Source of the DNA: Mycolicibacterium baixiangningiae
GTDB lineage: Bacteria; Actinomycetota; Actinomycetes; Mycobacteriales; Mycobacteriaceae
Reading direction: 5' to 3'
Length of the DNA: 64,000 nucleotides
Assembly: GCF_016313185.1 (NCBI RefSeq)
Contig: NZ_CP066218.1
Location: forward strand, 2,356,001 to 2,420,000
The notes below the pieces were generated by a model. The model searched no databases, had not been told where the DNA came from, and saw only the letters and a list, made by a program, of their open reading frames with translations. The position numbers were made by a program, and so were the translations under genes. Positions 36,651 to 48,083 of the stretch are shown one piece after another (within the stretch, counting starts at the first letter, position 1; every line of letters begins with the position of its first letter).

Positions 36651-37601
36651 CTACAGCGAGGCGAGCCCATCCAGGTCAGCGGGGGACTTGACGGCGTGCG
36701 TCGGAACCCCCCGAAGTTCGCGTTTGGCGATGCCCACGAGTGTGCCCGCGGGCGGGAATTCGACGATCGCGCCGTTCTCGGCGTTCTCGAAGTGCTGCCG
36801 CATCGTTGCGGTGCAGAGATCCCAGCGCACCGGCCGGGTCAGCTGAGCGACCAGTTTGTCGATCGCGTCCAATGCCGAGGCTACCGGTTGTCCGTCGGCG
36901 TTCGACAACAGCGTCACGGTCGGCTCCGCGGTGGCCACCGCGCGGGCGGCGGCCTCGTAGCCCTCGAGCGCGGACGCCATGTAGGCGGTATGGAAGGCGC
37001 CGGCGGTGGCCAGCTTGCGCACCCGCGCCTTGGCCGGGGGATCCTCGGCGAGCTTGTCCAGGGCGGACACCGCGCCGGCGGCCACGATCTGACCGGCGGC
37101 GTTGCGGTTGGCGGGCACCAGGTCGAGCGCCTCCAGGCGGGCGAGCACCTCGGCTTCGTCGCCACCGAGGACCGCCGCCATGCCGGTGGGCTCGAGCGCG
37201 CAGGCCTTGGCCATCTCGGCGCCGCGGGTCGCGGCCAGCTTGATCGCATCGTCGGCGGAGATGACCCCGGCGATGGCGTAGGCGGCGATCTCACCCACGG
37301 AGTGGCCGGCCACGACGGCGTCGGCGGCTGAAGAGCCGGCACCGAACAGGCCGCGCCGGGTGGATTCATCGTGCGCCAGAAGTGTCGCGGCGACGACGAG
37401 GGGCTGTGTCACCGCGGTGTCGGTGATCTCCTCGGCGTCGGCGGTGGTGCCCAGCCGGGCGAGGTCCAGGCCGCTGATCTCCGACCACGTCGCCAGGCGC
37501 TCCGCGGCGCCGGGCAACTGCAGCCACGGCTCGAGCATCCCGGGCGTCTGTGAACCCTGGCCGGGCGCGAGCAGCGCGATCTGGGTATGCGATTGGGGCA
37601 T
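36651..37601 (-). CDS. fabD: Malonyl-CoA:ACP transacylase
   Basis: This 316-residue enzyme transfers malonyl groups from CoA to AcpM for FAS-II. The N-terminal LAPGQGSQTPGML, the active-site serine in GHSVGE (Ser101), and the late catalytic-His region GAFHTAYMASAL are all present. It is the first gene of fabD-acpM-kasA-kasB-accD6. A few extra residues precede the usual start (MPQSHTQIALLAPG). The promoter and probable MabR operator lie in the 128 bp between it and mabR. Confidence 0.97.
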   Translation of the reverse strand: MPQSHTQIALLAPGQGSQTPGMLEPWLQLPGAAERLATWSEISGLDLARLGTTADAEEITDTAVTQPLVVAATLLAHDESTRRGLFGAGSSAADAVVAGHSVGEIAAYAIAGVISADDAIKLAATRGAEMAKACALEPTGMAAVLGGDEAEVLARLEALDLVPANRNAAGQIVAAGAVSALDKLAEDPPAKARVRKLATAGAFHTAYMASALEGYEAAARAVATAEPTVTLLSNADGQPVASALDAIDKLVAQLTRPVRWDLCTATMRQHFENAENGAIVEFPPAGTLVGIAKRELRGVPTHAVKSPADLDGLASL

Positions 37602-37644
37602 GTCTCTAAGAGAACACTGTGAAGCGGGCTTTGCGCCGTGTAAG

Positions 37645-37650
37645 AGATTA
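37645..37650 (-). promoter_or_regulatory. Likely -10 element of the fabD operon
   Basis: On the minus strand TAATCT fits TANNNT, 43 nt before the fabD ATG. The putative MabR operator lies 18-38 nt further upstream, across the -35 region. Confidence 0.45.
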
Positions 37651-37667
37651 TGAACCTCGTCTTATGT

Positions 37668-37688
37668 TTTTGTAGCTACTCCACAAAA
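37668..37688. promoter_or_regulatory. Inverted repeat, candidate MabR operator
   Basis: TTTTGT (37668-37673) and ACAAAA (37683-37688) form a 6-9-6 perfect inverted repeat in an otherwise GC-rich region directly upstream of fabD. MabR, encoded next door, is known to bind the fasII promoter in mycobacteria at an inverted repeat; that this is the site is inference from position and symmetry. Confidence 0.5.
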
Positions 37689-37729
37689 CGGCATCCGAAG
37701 CGACCCCACCGAGATCTCGCCGCGACGTG

Positions 37730-39016
37730 TCACACCGTGCGATAGAGGTTGGGGCTGGCCGGTCGTACCGCCGGGACCTGCACCGATGGCTTGCTTGCGC
37801 GGCTGGACTGGGCCGCATGGCGGTGAAGTCGGCCGATTGTCGAGGCCACCCGCAGCACGTACGCATCCCGGGGCAGCGTGGGGTCCCGGCCCGTGAAGTC
37901 GGCGATGCGTTTCAGCCGGTACCGGACCGTATTTGGATGAACGAACAATTGCCGTGCACACGCCTCGATCGCGCCGCCGGCATCCAGATAAGCGTCGAGG
38001 GTCTCGGTGAGCGCCGGACCCGCGTCACCCAGGGGGCGCATCACCTCCGTCTCCAGCGCGGCGACGGCGGTCGCATCCCCGAGGAGTGCCCGTTCGGGCA
38101 GCAGTTCGCGGGCCGAGACCGGGCGCGGCGCGCCGCTCCAGCCGGCCACCGCGTTCATGCCTGCGATGGCCTCGGTGGCGGACAGATGGGCCGATGACAA
38201 CGTCGGCGCCGTCGGCCCGACGACCACCGGACCGTCGGCGAACACGCCCAGTAGCTCCTTGAGGAAGCGGTCGGTGGGGGACAGCGGGCCGCTGACGATC
38301 GCGACCAGCCAGGTGCCGTGCACGTCGGACAGCGCCGCCCGGGCGTGGCGGGTCACGACGTCGCGGACGTCGTCGGAGGCCAGGTCGATGCGGTCGGGGT
38401 GGGGCAGGCCGACGAGGACGGTGGCGGGCGCGGTGGCGTCCCAGTTGAGCGTGGCCGCCTGGGACTGCAGTTCCGGCCCGACGTCGCCGCGCACCACCGC
38501 GTCGACGACGTTGGCCTCCATCCGGGTGTCCCACGCGCCGCGCGCCTCTGCCGCATCGGCGTACGCGGAGGCCGCGGCGAACGCGAGATCGCGGCTGTAC
38601 CGCAGGATGCCCGCGGTCAGCGCCGTGACCTGTTCGTCAGAGCGCGCCAGCAGCGGCACCGCCTCTTCGAAGAACTCCATCGTGGTGCGCACCATCTCCA
38701 CCGTCTGGCGCAGCGCGATGCGGCGGGTGAGGTCCTGCGGGACGACCTCGAAGGCCTTCGCGGTGTAGCCGACGTTGCTCTGCGGGTTGCGCATCCACTC
38801 GACGAAGTTGACCACCGCCGTCTGCACCACCAGGTGCACGCTGGCACGCTGGCTGGCTTCCAGGCCGGCGAAGAACGGCAGCCGGTTCTGCATCGAACCC
38901 ACGGCCTCGGTGGCCAACCGGCCCGAGTACTGCTTCAACCGGCGCAAGACGGAGTCCGGCACGGTCTGCAGGACCTCGACCGTTGAGGCCGGCGGCACAT
39001 ACCGCTTGTCGGTCAT
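37730..39016 (-). CDS. mabR: FAS-II regulator MabR (PucR family)
   Basis: This 428-residue regulator has a central GGDEF-like PucR region and a C-terminal helix-turn-helix (about 345-395, GAIEACARQLFVHPNTVRYRLKRI). It is the known regulator of the mycobacterial FAS-II operon and responds to long-chain acyl-CoA. It is encoded just upstream of fabD on the same strand, as in M. tuberculosis (Rv2242). The ATG at 39016 is 72 bp behind aceE. The C-terminal 30 residues are variable. Confidence 0.94.
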   Translation of the reverse strand: MTDKRYVPPASTVEVLQTVPDSVLRRLKQYSGRLATEAVGSMQNRLPFFAGLEASQRASVHLVVQTAVVNFVEWMRNPQSNVGYTAKAFEVVPQDLTRRIALRQTVEMVRTTMEFFEEAVPLLARSDEQVTALTAGILRYSRDLAFAAASAYADAAEARGAWDTRMEANVVDAVVRGDVGPELQSQAATLNWDATAPATVLVGLPHPDRIDLASDDVRDVVTRHARAALSDVHGTWLVAIVSGPLSPTDRFLKELLGVFADGPVVVGPTAPTLSSAHLSATEAIAGMNAVAGWSGAPRPVSARELLPERALLGDATAVAALETEVMRPLGDAGPALTETLDAYLDAGGAIEACARQLFVHPNTVRYRLKRIADFTGRDPTLPRDAYVLRVASTIGRLHRHAAQSSRASKPSVQVPAVRPASPNLYRTV

Positions 39017-39088
39017 CCCTAAAACCTACGCCAAGATTCTGGCGGGTACCTCCAAGCCGCATCTGCTCGCGAAAGAGAACCGCGCCCG

Positions 39089-41878
<2,790 letters not shown>

Positions 41879-42035
41879 CTTCCGCTCCTTGTCAGGCGGT
41901 ATCGGTATGCCACGAACGTGAGGGGTTTGTGGCTCCTCACGCGCGCGACACCTTCCATCCTTCCCCCATCGTGCCCCACTCGCACCGCTGGGGGCAGGTG
42001 GTCGCAATGAACCCGCGATCGGGCCGGTCAACCGG

Positions 42036-42041
42036 TAACGT
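42036..42041 (+). promoter_or_regulatory. Leaderless-type -10 element of the lipoprotein gene
   Basis: TAACGT matches TANNNT and ends 9 nt before the GTG at 42051. No ribosome site precedes that GTG. Confidence 0.4.
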
Positions 42042-42050
42042 CTGCAGACC

Positions 42051-42629
42051 GTGCTGATCGGTGGACGGCGCCGGGGGAGGCGACTGCAGGCGGTTGCCCG
42101 AATGCTCGGCAGCATCGCCGCGGCCGCCATGATCATCGTCGGCTGCACGTCGGTGACCTCGGGCAGCGGCCAGGTCGACCGTGAGGCGGCCCCGGTGTAC
42201 CGCGCCTCGGTCTCCGCCTCGATCGAGGAGTCGATCGCCCAGTCGAGCGCCAAAGAGTCCAAGCGGCAGGAGTCGCTGACCACCGCGGCCATCCACACCT
42301 CGTGCGAGGACCTCAGCAGTTCGAGCGTGGACGCGATCAACGCCGTCAACGCCTACGTCGACGCGGTCAACGACAGCACCGCCGAGGTGGCGGTGCGCGC
42401 CGGGCCTGCGGTGGATTCGCTCAACATCAGCGCGAACCTGGTCAGCAGCGGTATCTCCGACGTGCTCTCCCCGGAACTGCGTGACGCGCTCAACGCCTGG
42501 GTGGGTTCCGCACGCGACGTCGCGGGCACGATCATCCGGGATGCGGGACCCGATGAGTTCAACGCCGCGGTGACCCGATTGAACGACTCGCGGGAGGTGG
42601 CGCTCGAACTGTGCGACGCATCATATTGA
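42051..42629 (+). CDS. Small lipoprotein (Rv2240c type)
   Basis: This 192-residue protein has an Arg-rich N-region, a hydrophobic segment ([11 protein letters not shown]) and a lipobox cysteine near residue 32, then a Ser-rich linker and an amphipathic helical domain. It is probably a lipid-anchored outer-leaflet protein of unknown function. The GTG at 42051 is preferred because of the leaderless -10; a downstream ATG at 42102 would remove the basic N-region. It is the first of three genes (lipoprotein, DUF3052, ahpE) whose order matches Rv2240c-Rv2238c. Confidence 0.85.
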   Translation: MLIGGRRRGRRLQAVARMLGSIAAAAMIIVGCTSVTSGSGQVDREAAPVYRASVSASIEESIAQSSAKESKRQESLTTAAIHTSCEDLSSSSVDAINAVNAYVDAVNDSTAEVAVRAGPAVDSLNISANLVSSGISDVLSPELRDALNAWVGSARDVAGTIIRDAGPDEFNAAVTRLNDSREVALELCDASY

Positions 42630-42742
42630 CGAACCGGGGCAGCGGCCGCACGTAACCAGTGGGGCACGTGCAACGATAGGGCTCGACAAGAACTGTGCTC
42701 GAGAATGTCCGGACCGGACAGCGGGCAGAAGGAGGACCGACG

Positions 42743-43168
42743 GTGGTGGCGGCGGCGGACGCCCCGAACTACGCCCAGCGAATGGGCATCGAAAACGATC
42801 AGGTTGTGCAGGAACTGGGCTGGGACGAGGACGTCGACGACGACATCCGGGCCGATATCGAGGACGCGTGCGGCGGCGAGCTGCTCGACGAGGGGGCCGA
42901 TGAGGTCGTCGACGTCGTGCTGCTGTGGTGGCGCGACGACGACGGTGACCTGGTGGACGCGCTGATGGACGCCATCACCCCACTCGCCGACGACGGTGTG
43001 ATCTGGGTGGTCACCCCGAAGACCGGCAAGCCGGGGCACGTCCAACCGGCGGACATCGCCGAGTCGGCGCCGACGGCGGGGCTCATGCAGACCTCGTCGG
43101 CCAATCTCGGTGACTGGATCGCCAGCCGGCTGGTGCAGCCCAAGTCCAAGGCGGCGGGGCGGCACTAG
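42743..43168 (+). CDS. DUF3052 domain protein (Rv2239c type)
   Basis: This 141-residue acidic protein has the family core [30 protein letters not shown] and [17 protein letters not shown]. It is soluble and actinobacterial; function unknown. The GTG at 42743 is chosen because GGAGG lies 7 nt before it; an in-frame GTG 48 bp upstream lacks a site. It is followed after 2 bp by ahpE, so it is an operon partner. Confidence 0.9.
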   Translation: MVAAADAPNYAQRMGIENDQVVQELGWDEDVDDDIRADIEDACGGELLDEGADEVVDVVLLWWRDDDGDLVDALMDAITPLADDGVIWVVTPKTGKPGHVQPADIAESAPTAGLMQTSSANLGDWIASRLVQPKSKAAGRH

Positions 43169-43170
43169 GG

Positions 43171-43635
43171 ATGCTCGACGTCGGCACCGAGGCGCCGGAC
43201 TTCACGCTCAAGGATCAGAACGGCCAGGCCGTCACGCTCAGTGACTTCCGGGGCGCCAAGAACGTGTTGCTGGTGTTCTTCCCGCTCGCGTTCACCGGCA
43301 TCTGCCAGGGTGAACTCGACGAGATCCGGGACAACCTGCCCACCTACGACAACGACGACACGGTGACGCTGGCGATCTCGGTCGGCCCACCGCCCACCCA
43401 CAAGGTCTGGGCGACCCAAAGCGGGTTCACGTTCCCGGTGCTGTCGGACTTCTGGCCGCACGGTGCGGTCGCGCAGGCCTACGGGGTGTTCAACGCCGAC
43501 GCCGGCATCGCCAACCGGGGCACCTTCGTGGTGGACCGGGCGGGCATCGTCCGGTTCTCGGAGATGAAGGGGCCTGGCGAGCCGCGCGATCAGGCGGTGT
43601 GGACCGACGCCCTGGCGGCGCTGCGCTCGACCTGA
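43171..43635 (+). CDS. ahpE: One-cysteine peroxiredoxin AhpE
   Basis: This 154-residue peroxiredoxin has a single catalytic cysteine (C45, in [14 protein letters not shown], with P38 and T42) and no resolving cysteine, the AhpE pattern. It reduces hydroperoxides and peroxynitrite, using mycothiol or mycoredoxin for recycling in mycobacteria. It is 2 bp behind the DUF3052 gene. Full length. Just behind it is tRNA-Val. Confidence 0.95.
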   Translation: MLDVGTEAPDFTLKDQNGQAVTLSDFRGAKNVLLVFFPLAFTGICQGELDEIRDNLPTYDNDDTVTLAISVGPPPTHKVWATQSGFTFPVLSDFWPHGAVAQAYGVFNADAGIANRGTFVVDRAGIVRFSEMKGPGEPRDQAVWTDALAALRST

Positions 43636-43681
43636 GGCGATTTCCGCCTGCGGCGAGCGGCCGGGTAGCCTGCCCGGCACG

Positions 43682-43756
43682 GGGCGTGTAGCTCAGTGGT
43701 AGAGCTCTGGTTTTACACACCAGCGGTCGGCGGTTCGATACCGTCCACGCCCACCA
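43682..43756 (+). tRNA. tRNA-Val (anticodon UAC), CCA encoded
   Basis: The acceptor stem GGGCGTG pairs perfectly with CACGCCC (43746-43752), followed by A and an encoded CCA. The D-arm GCTC...GAGC, the anticodon stem CTGGT/ACCAG with loop TTTACAC (anticodon TAC) and a TTCGATACC T-loop are all readable. The sequence after it departs from the conserved gene order. Confidence 0.95.
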
Positions 43757-44034
43757 TCGTGTCGGGCTGATGATTTTCGGAGAGTTCAAAATCCCTGTTG
43801 TGCCCGAGAGGGTATCGCCATGCTCCGCCGAGATCATTGTCAGCCGAGGGCGGAATTTGCGGACGCGCTTTTCGTAGCCGCGTCGGCCTGCTGCGTCATC
43901 AACGACGACACGAACTACCGACGGGCGTCGAAAACAATTCACCCGCTCCATTCCTGTTGTTTCAGTGCTGATTTATCGTCGCCACTTTATGGTGTTGCTG
44001 GGTGCTGTTCCCATCCGCGTGAGTGAGGACGAGC
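43757..44034. other. Lower-GC junction region after tRNA-Val, no gene
   Basis: These 278 bp are poorer in GC than the neighbourhood. An ATG frame of 68 codons (43820-44026) has no ribosome site and reads as noise. A 6-bp inverted repeat AAACAA (43932-43937) / TTGTTT (43957-43962) lies about 75 bp before the protease-nuclease gene and could be an operator. Confidence 0.6.
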
Positions 44035-46155
44035 ATGAGCCGACGAGACGAGATGGCCGAGCGTCGGGTAGACGTGCTCGAGGCCGCCGCCGAGCGCTGG
44101 CAGCAAAAGATTTCCCAGGTCGATGCCGCCGATTCGGTCTTGCGAACGCATGGGCGCCTGGCTGCGACGAGCGCGGTTCTAGGAAATGCGTTCCTGCAGC
44201 GCGAAGAGCGCAAGTCATATGCGATACCGGAGATGTTCATTGCCGAAGCAATTATCGGTGACACCATTGATTTCACAGATACCGCACCCGATGAGACCGC
44301 AGCGAATGCCGGGAGGCCGGTTGCGAGAATCGTCGATCGGCTCGACAGCGACCAGGACCGCGCGGGATTCGCCACCGGATTTCTGGTCGCGCCACAACTG
44401 TTCGTCACCAACTGGCATGTGTTCGCCGACCCCGGCAACGCCACCGACTGCGGCGCCCAATTCGGCTACGAGGTCCGCGGCGGCAGCGTCGCCGACCCCG
44501 GGGTGACGTTCGATCTCGACCCTGACAGCTTCTTCATCAGCAACCAAGAACTCGACATCGCGATCGTCGGGGTCAGCGCCGTCGCGCCCGGCGCCGCACT
44601 GCGCGATCAGGGCAACATCGGTTACTCACCGGCGCCGGGCAAATACCTCGTCGGGAACCCGATCAACATCATCCAGCACCCCGATGGCAAGCCCAAGCGA
44701 TGGGCCGTCAGCAACAACGGCATCCGCGTCGAACCCGCCGACGACGACCTGTTCCTGCAGTACTTCACCGACACGCTGGCAGGCTCATCGGGATCGCCCG
44801 CCTTCAATCACGACTGGGAACTGGTCGCGGTGCATCACGGCGGAGTTCCACACAGCCGCAACGGCCGAATCCTCCGCAAGGACGGCACCCCGTGGTCCCC
44901 GCTGATGGCGGAGTCCGAGATCGACTGGGCGGCCAACGAGGGCGTCCGGATCAGCAAGGTGCACGCCTACCTTGCCGGTCTGCGTCTCACCGATCCCGGC
45001 CGTCGGGCGCTCCTCGATCAGCTGCTGGGCGTGGTTGGCACGCAACCCGTGCCCGAAGCCGCCGCCCGACCCCTGACACCGCGACCATCGGAGCAAATCA
45101 TGGACCGCCCCACGGTGAACGTCGTCGTCAACGGAACCGCGAACTTCTACCTCGATGGGAAAGACCACAGCGAGACCAGCGATGTCCTGACGACCCCGCC
45201 GTCACCTCTGCCGGCCCCCATCGCCGACGTCACTCCCACGATCGTCGAGAAAAAGCTGCGCTTCGATCGCAAGTACGAGGCGCGGCCCGGTTACGACTCG
45301 GGGTTCCTCGAAGGTTTCACCGTGCCCGCCCCGAAGGCGCCCGAGGATGAGATCATCCTGCGCGGCGGCGTGCCGTTCGTCCTCAACTATCACCACTATT
45401 CGCTGACGATGAACATCGAGCGCCAGCTGGCCATGTGGACCGCGTGCAACGCGGACTACGACCAGCGGAAACGCAGGAAGGCGCGCGAGGAGTTCGGCAT
45501 CGACACCTGGAAATCCGACCCCCGCATCCCTGACAGCAGGCAGCTCGAGGATACCGAGTTTTATGCTCCCGCAGTAAAATTCGATCGCGGTCACCTCGTC
45601 CGCCGCGACGATGTGGCGTGGGGAGAGACGGCACGGGAAGAGGAATTCGGCAACTCCGACAGCTTCCATTGGACCAACTGCACCCCACAGCACGAAGGGT
45701 TCAACCGCGACATGTTCGAGTACGACGGCCTGTGGGGGGCGTTGGAGAACCACATCACTCGTCAGGCACGGTCCGTGGGCAACAAGTGCATCATCTTCGC
45801 CGGGCCGGTTCTCGATCATGACGACCCGTTGCAGGACTTCGGCGACGAGATCGTGATCAAGGTACCCCGCAGGTTCTGGAAGGTGATCGTGGCCGCCGAG
45901 ACGCTCGGTGACGAGACCCGCCTGGGCGCCTACGGTTTCGTACTCGACCAGACCGAGGCGATCGAGAAGTACGGGTGGGAAAGCCGATTCAATGTCGGTA
46001 TGTTCAAGCAGCAGCAACGCAGTCTTGCCGATATCACCGGTTTGACGCGGGTGACGTTCGACGACCAGCTTTACGACGCCGATCCGCTGGGCCGCGTCGG
46101 CGAGGAGAGCGGGTCGCGTCAGTTACTCACACTCGACGACGTCCTGATCGGCTAG
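44035..46155 (+). CDS. Trypsin-like protease fused to DNA/RNA non-specific endonuclease
   Basis: This 706-residue cytoplasmic protein has no signal peptide or membrane segment. Residues 1-90 are mostly helical. Residues about 95-315 are a trypsin-like fold with His128 (FVTNWHVF), Asp174 (NQELDIAIVGV) and Ser252 in GSSGSP, a complete triad. Residues about 340-400 are a linker with a beta hairpin (NVVVNGTANFYLDGKD). Residues about 415-690 are a NUC1/EndoG-type endonuclease: catalytic His520 in DRGH, metal Asn548 in TNCTPQ and Asn557 in GFNRDMF. Both active sites look intact. Start ATG at 44035 (GAGG 6 nt upstream). It follows tRNA-Val and precedes an orphan sigma factor. Such a fusion suggests an inducible damage or defence effector; partner and trigger are not visible. 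Confidence 0.93.
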   Translation: MSRRDEMAERRVDVLEAAAERWQQKISQVDAADSVLRTHGRLAATSAVLGNAFLQREERKSYAIPEMFIAEAIIGDTIDFTDTAPDETAANAGRPVARIVDRLDSDQDRAGFATGFLVAPQLFVTNWHVFADPGNATDCGAQFGYEVRGGSVADPGVTFDLDPDSFFISNQELDIAIVGVSAVAPGAALRDQGNIGYSPAPGKYLVGNPINIIQHPDGKPKRWAVSNNGIRVEPADDDLFLQYFTDTLAGSSGSPAFNHDWELVAVHHGGVPHSRNGRILRKDGTPWSPLMAESEIDWAANEGVRISKVHAYLAGLRLTDPGRRALLDQLLGVVGTQPVPEAAARPLTPRPSEQIMDRPTVNVVVNGTANFYLDGKDHSETSDVLTTPPSPLPAPIADVTPTIVEKKLRFDRKYEARPGYDSGFLEGFTVPAPKAPEDEIILRGGVPFVLNYHHYSLTMNIERQLAMWTACNADYDQRKRRKAREEFGIDTWKSDPRIPDSRQLEDTEFYAPAVKFDRGHLVRRDDVAWGETAREEEFGNSDSFHWTNCTPQHEGFNRDMFEYDGLWGALENHITRQARSVGNKCIIFAGPVLDHDDPLQDFGDEIVIKVPRRFWKVIVAAETLGDETRLGAYGFVLDQTEAIEKYGWESRFNVGMFKQQQRSLADITGLTRVTFDDQLYDADPLGRVGEESGSRQLLTLDDVLIG

Positions 46156-46160
46156 GTGTT

Positions 46161-46177
46161 CTGACCTGAAAGGTCAG
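46161..46177. terminator. Short perfect hairpin behind the protease-nuclease gene
   Basis: CTGACCT-GAA-AGGTCAG forms a 7-bp stem five bases after the stop codon. No T-run follows, as is usual for mycobacterial terminators, so it may be a terminator or a protein-binding site. Confidence 0.5.
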
Positions 46178-46429
46178 GGACATTCGCAAGAGCTAGAAGC
46201 ACTCGCGCAAGCGCCACCACTGGCCGACGCGGTCGATGGAGCCGCAAGCCTGGCGAGGACGCCTAGCCACCCGCAGACGCGAATGGACGCCGATTCGGTG
46301 CACGCTCGACGTGCGTGACCAAGCGCCCCTTGTCGATTCACCGCTCGACTGCAGAGAGATGCTGGGCGGCAACGGCATCCCGACAAGAGCAGTCAAGTGA
46401 GCACTAAAAGCTGTCCTGAGGAGTTCGCT

Positions 46430-47047
46430 GTGACCATTTCATCCACCCGTGCGGCGACTTATCGAAGCGATACGACCGATCGGGCCGGAACCGTGACATC
46501 GTCCATGACGCTCCATGCCCGGTTCGAGCGTGAAGCCATACCCCTGATGGATTCACTTCTGCGCGGCGCGATGCGGCTCACGGGCAGCAGGCAAGACGCC
46601 GAGGACCTGCTTCAGGAGACGATGCTCCTCGCGTACAGGGGGTTCGGCTCGTTTCAGGAAGGCACGAACCTGCCCGCCTGGTTGTTCCGCATCATGCGCA
46701 ACGCATGGATCAACCGGTACCACAAGAAGCGCCGCCGACCCCCTGAGGTATTGATCGACTATGTCACGGAGCAGAAGATGGCCCCCCAGGCGTCGTCACA
46801 GGTTCGGCGCAGTGAGTGCTCAGCCGAAGTGGCAGCGCTGGAACGGATTCTGGACGACAGGCTGCGGAATGCGTTGATGGCACTGCGCGAGGAGTTCCGC
46901 GTGGCGGTCTACTACGCCGACGTTCGAGGCTATTGCTACAAGGACATCGCACAGGTCACGGGGACGCCCGCCGGAACGGTCATGTCGCGGGTGTCCCGCG
47001 GGCGACAGCTGCTGCGGAGGTCGCTCGCCGCGCCCGCGGGGGAGTGA
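46430..47047 (+). CDS. ECF sigma factor, SigH-like, without visible anti-sigma
   Basis: This 205-residue protein has region 2 (about 35-105: DAEDLLQETMLLAYRGFGSF) and region 4 (about 140-195: REEFRVAVYYADVRGYCYKDIAQ, GTVMSRVSRGRQLLR), closely following the SigH/SigE group. The GTG at 46430 is chosen because AGGAG lies 6 nt upstream; a GTG 33 bp earlier lacks a site. SigH is normally encoded with its zinc anti-sigma factor (HxxxCxxC); no such gene follows here, since the next gene is on the other strand. It may be controlled elsewhere. The position is in the post-tRNA island. Confidence 0.92.
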   Translation: MTISSTRAATYRSDTTDRAGTVTSSMTLHARFEREAIPLMDSLLRGAMRLTGSRQDAEDLLQETMLLAYRGFGSFQEGTNLPAWLFRIMRNAWINRYHKKRRRPPEVLIDYVTEQKMAPQASSQVRRSECSAEVAALERILDDRLRNALMALREEFRVAVYYADVRGYCYKDIAQVTGTPAGTVMSRVSRGRQLLRRSLAAPAGE

Positions 47048-47078
47048 CGTCGTCGGTATCGTTGGTGCCGAACGCTAT

Positions 47079-48083
47079 TCACGCGGACCGGAGATACCGC
47101 ACGCCGAATCCTTCAACCGTATGTGGCACGTACGGCTCCTCGAGCCGGGCTCGCTCCTGCGGGCTCAGGCGCAGCGTGAGGGCTTTGACGGCATCCTCGA
47201 GGTGGTGGGGTTTCGTCGCGCCGACGATCGGTGCGGTGATCCCCGGCGCCGACGCAACCCACGCCAGGGCGACCTGTGCGCGTGGGACGCCCCGTTCGGC
47301 GGCTATCTCGGCGACCCTCTCGACCACTGTCCGGTCGGCGTCTTCGGTCTGGGGATAGAGGAACCGCGCGAACTCGTCGTCATCGGAGCGGCGAGTGTGC
47401 TCGTCCCAGTCGCGGGTGAGCCGACCACGGGCCAGCGGACTCCACGGCAGGATGCCCACGCCCTGATCGCGGCAGAGCGGGATCATCTCCCGCTCCTCCT
47501 CGCGGTGAATCAAGTTGTAGTGGGGCTGCATGCTGACGAAGCGTGTCCAGCCGTGCAGGTCGGCCGTCCAGAGCGCCTTGGCGAACTGCCAGGCGTACAT
47601 CGACGACGCACCGAGGTAGCGGACCTTCCCCGCCTTGACCACGTCGTGGAGCGCTTCCAGCGTCTCCTCGATCGGTGTGCTGTCGTCCCAGCGATGAACC
47701 TGGTACAGGTCGACGTAATCGACCCCCATCCGCCGAAGGCTGTCGTCGATGGCGGTGTTGATCGCCTTGCGGGACAGCCCCGCACAATTCGGAGCCTGAC
47801 GCCAGGATGCATACACCTTGGTGGCGATCACCACCTCGTCCCGTCGGGCGAAGTCTTTCAGCGCACGTCCGAGTATCTCCTCGCTGCTGCCCGACGAGTA
47901 TTCGTTGGCGGTGTCGAAGAAGTTGATTCCGAGTTCCACAGCGCGGCGCAGGAACGGCCTGCTCGCCTCTTCGTCGAGCGTCCAGGCCTGCCTGCCGCGG
48001 TCCGGTTCGCCGTAGCTCATACATCCCACAGCCAGGCGGGAAACCTCGAGGCCGGAGCGTCCGAGTCGAACGTAGTCCATCAT
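47079..48083 (-). CDS. Aldo-keto reductase
   Basis: This 334-residue TIM-barrel aldo/keto reductase has Asp in FFDTANEYSSG and Tyr as the next catalytic residue, Lys in VIATKV (near 89) and His in YQVHRWD (near 128); the NADPH site lies at the C-terminal GATKPHHLEDAVKAL. It reduces aldehydes and ketones; substrate unknown. The ATG at 48083 overlaps the stop of the DJ-1 gene (ATGA). The operon with a DJ-1/Hsp31-like deglycase suggests detoxification of reactive carbonyls. Confidence 0.94.
   Translation of the reverse strand: MMDYVRLGRSGLEVSRLAVGCMSYGEPDRGRQAWTLDEEASRPFLRRAVELGINFFDTANEYSSGSSEEILGRALKDFARRDEVVIATKVYASWRQAPNCAGLSRKAINTAIDDSLRRMGVDYVDLYQVHRWDDSTPIEETLEALHDVVKAGKVRYLGASSMYAWQFAKALWTADLHGWTRFVSMQPHYNLIHREEEREMIPLCRDQGVGILPWSPLARGRLTRDWDEHTRRSDDDEFARFLYPQTEDADRTVVERVAEIAAERGVPRAQVALAWVASAPGITAPIVGATKPHHLEDAVKALTLRLSPQERARLEEPYVPHTVEGFGVRYLRSA

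Noticed and set aside
43733..43756. tRNA 3' end as an att site with a duplicate at the other end of the island
   Set aside because: I could not find a copy of the last about 20 bases of the tRNA near 52.4 kb; the island border is therefore not proven.
43820..44026. 68-codon frame between tRNA-Val and the protease-nuclease gene
   Set aside because: No ribosome site, odd composition and no recognisable pattern.
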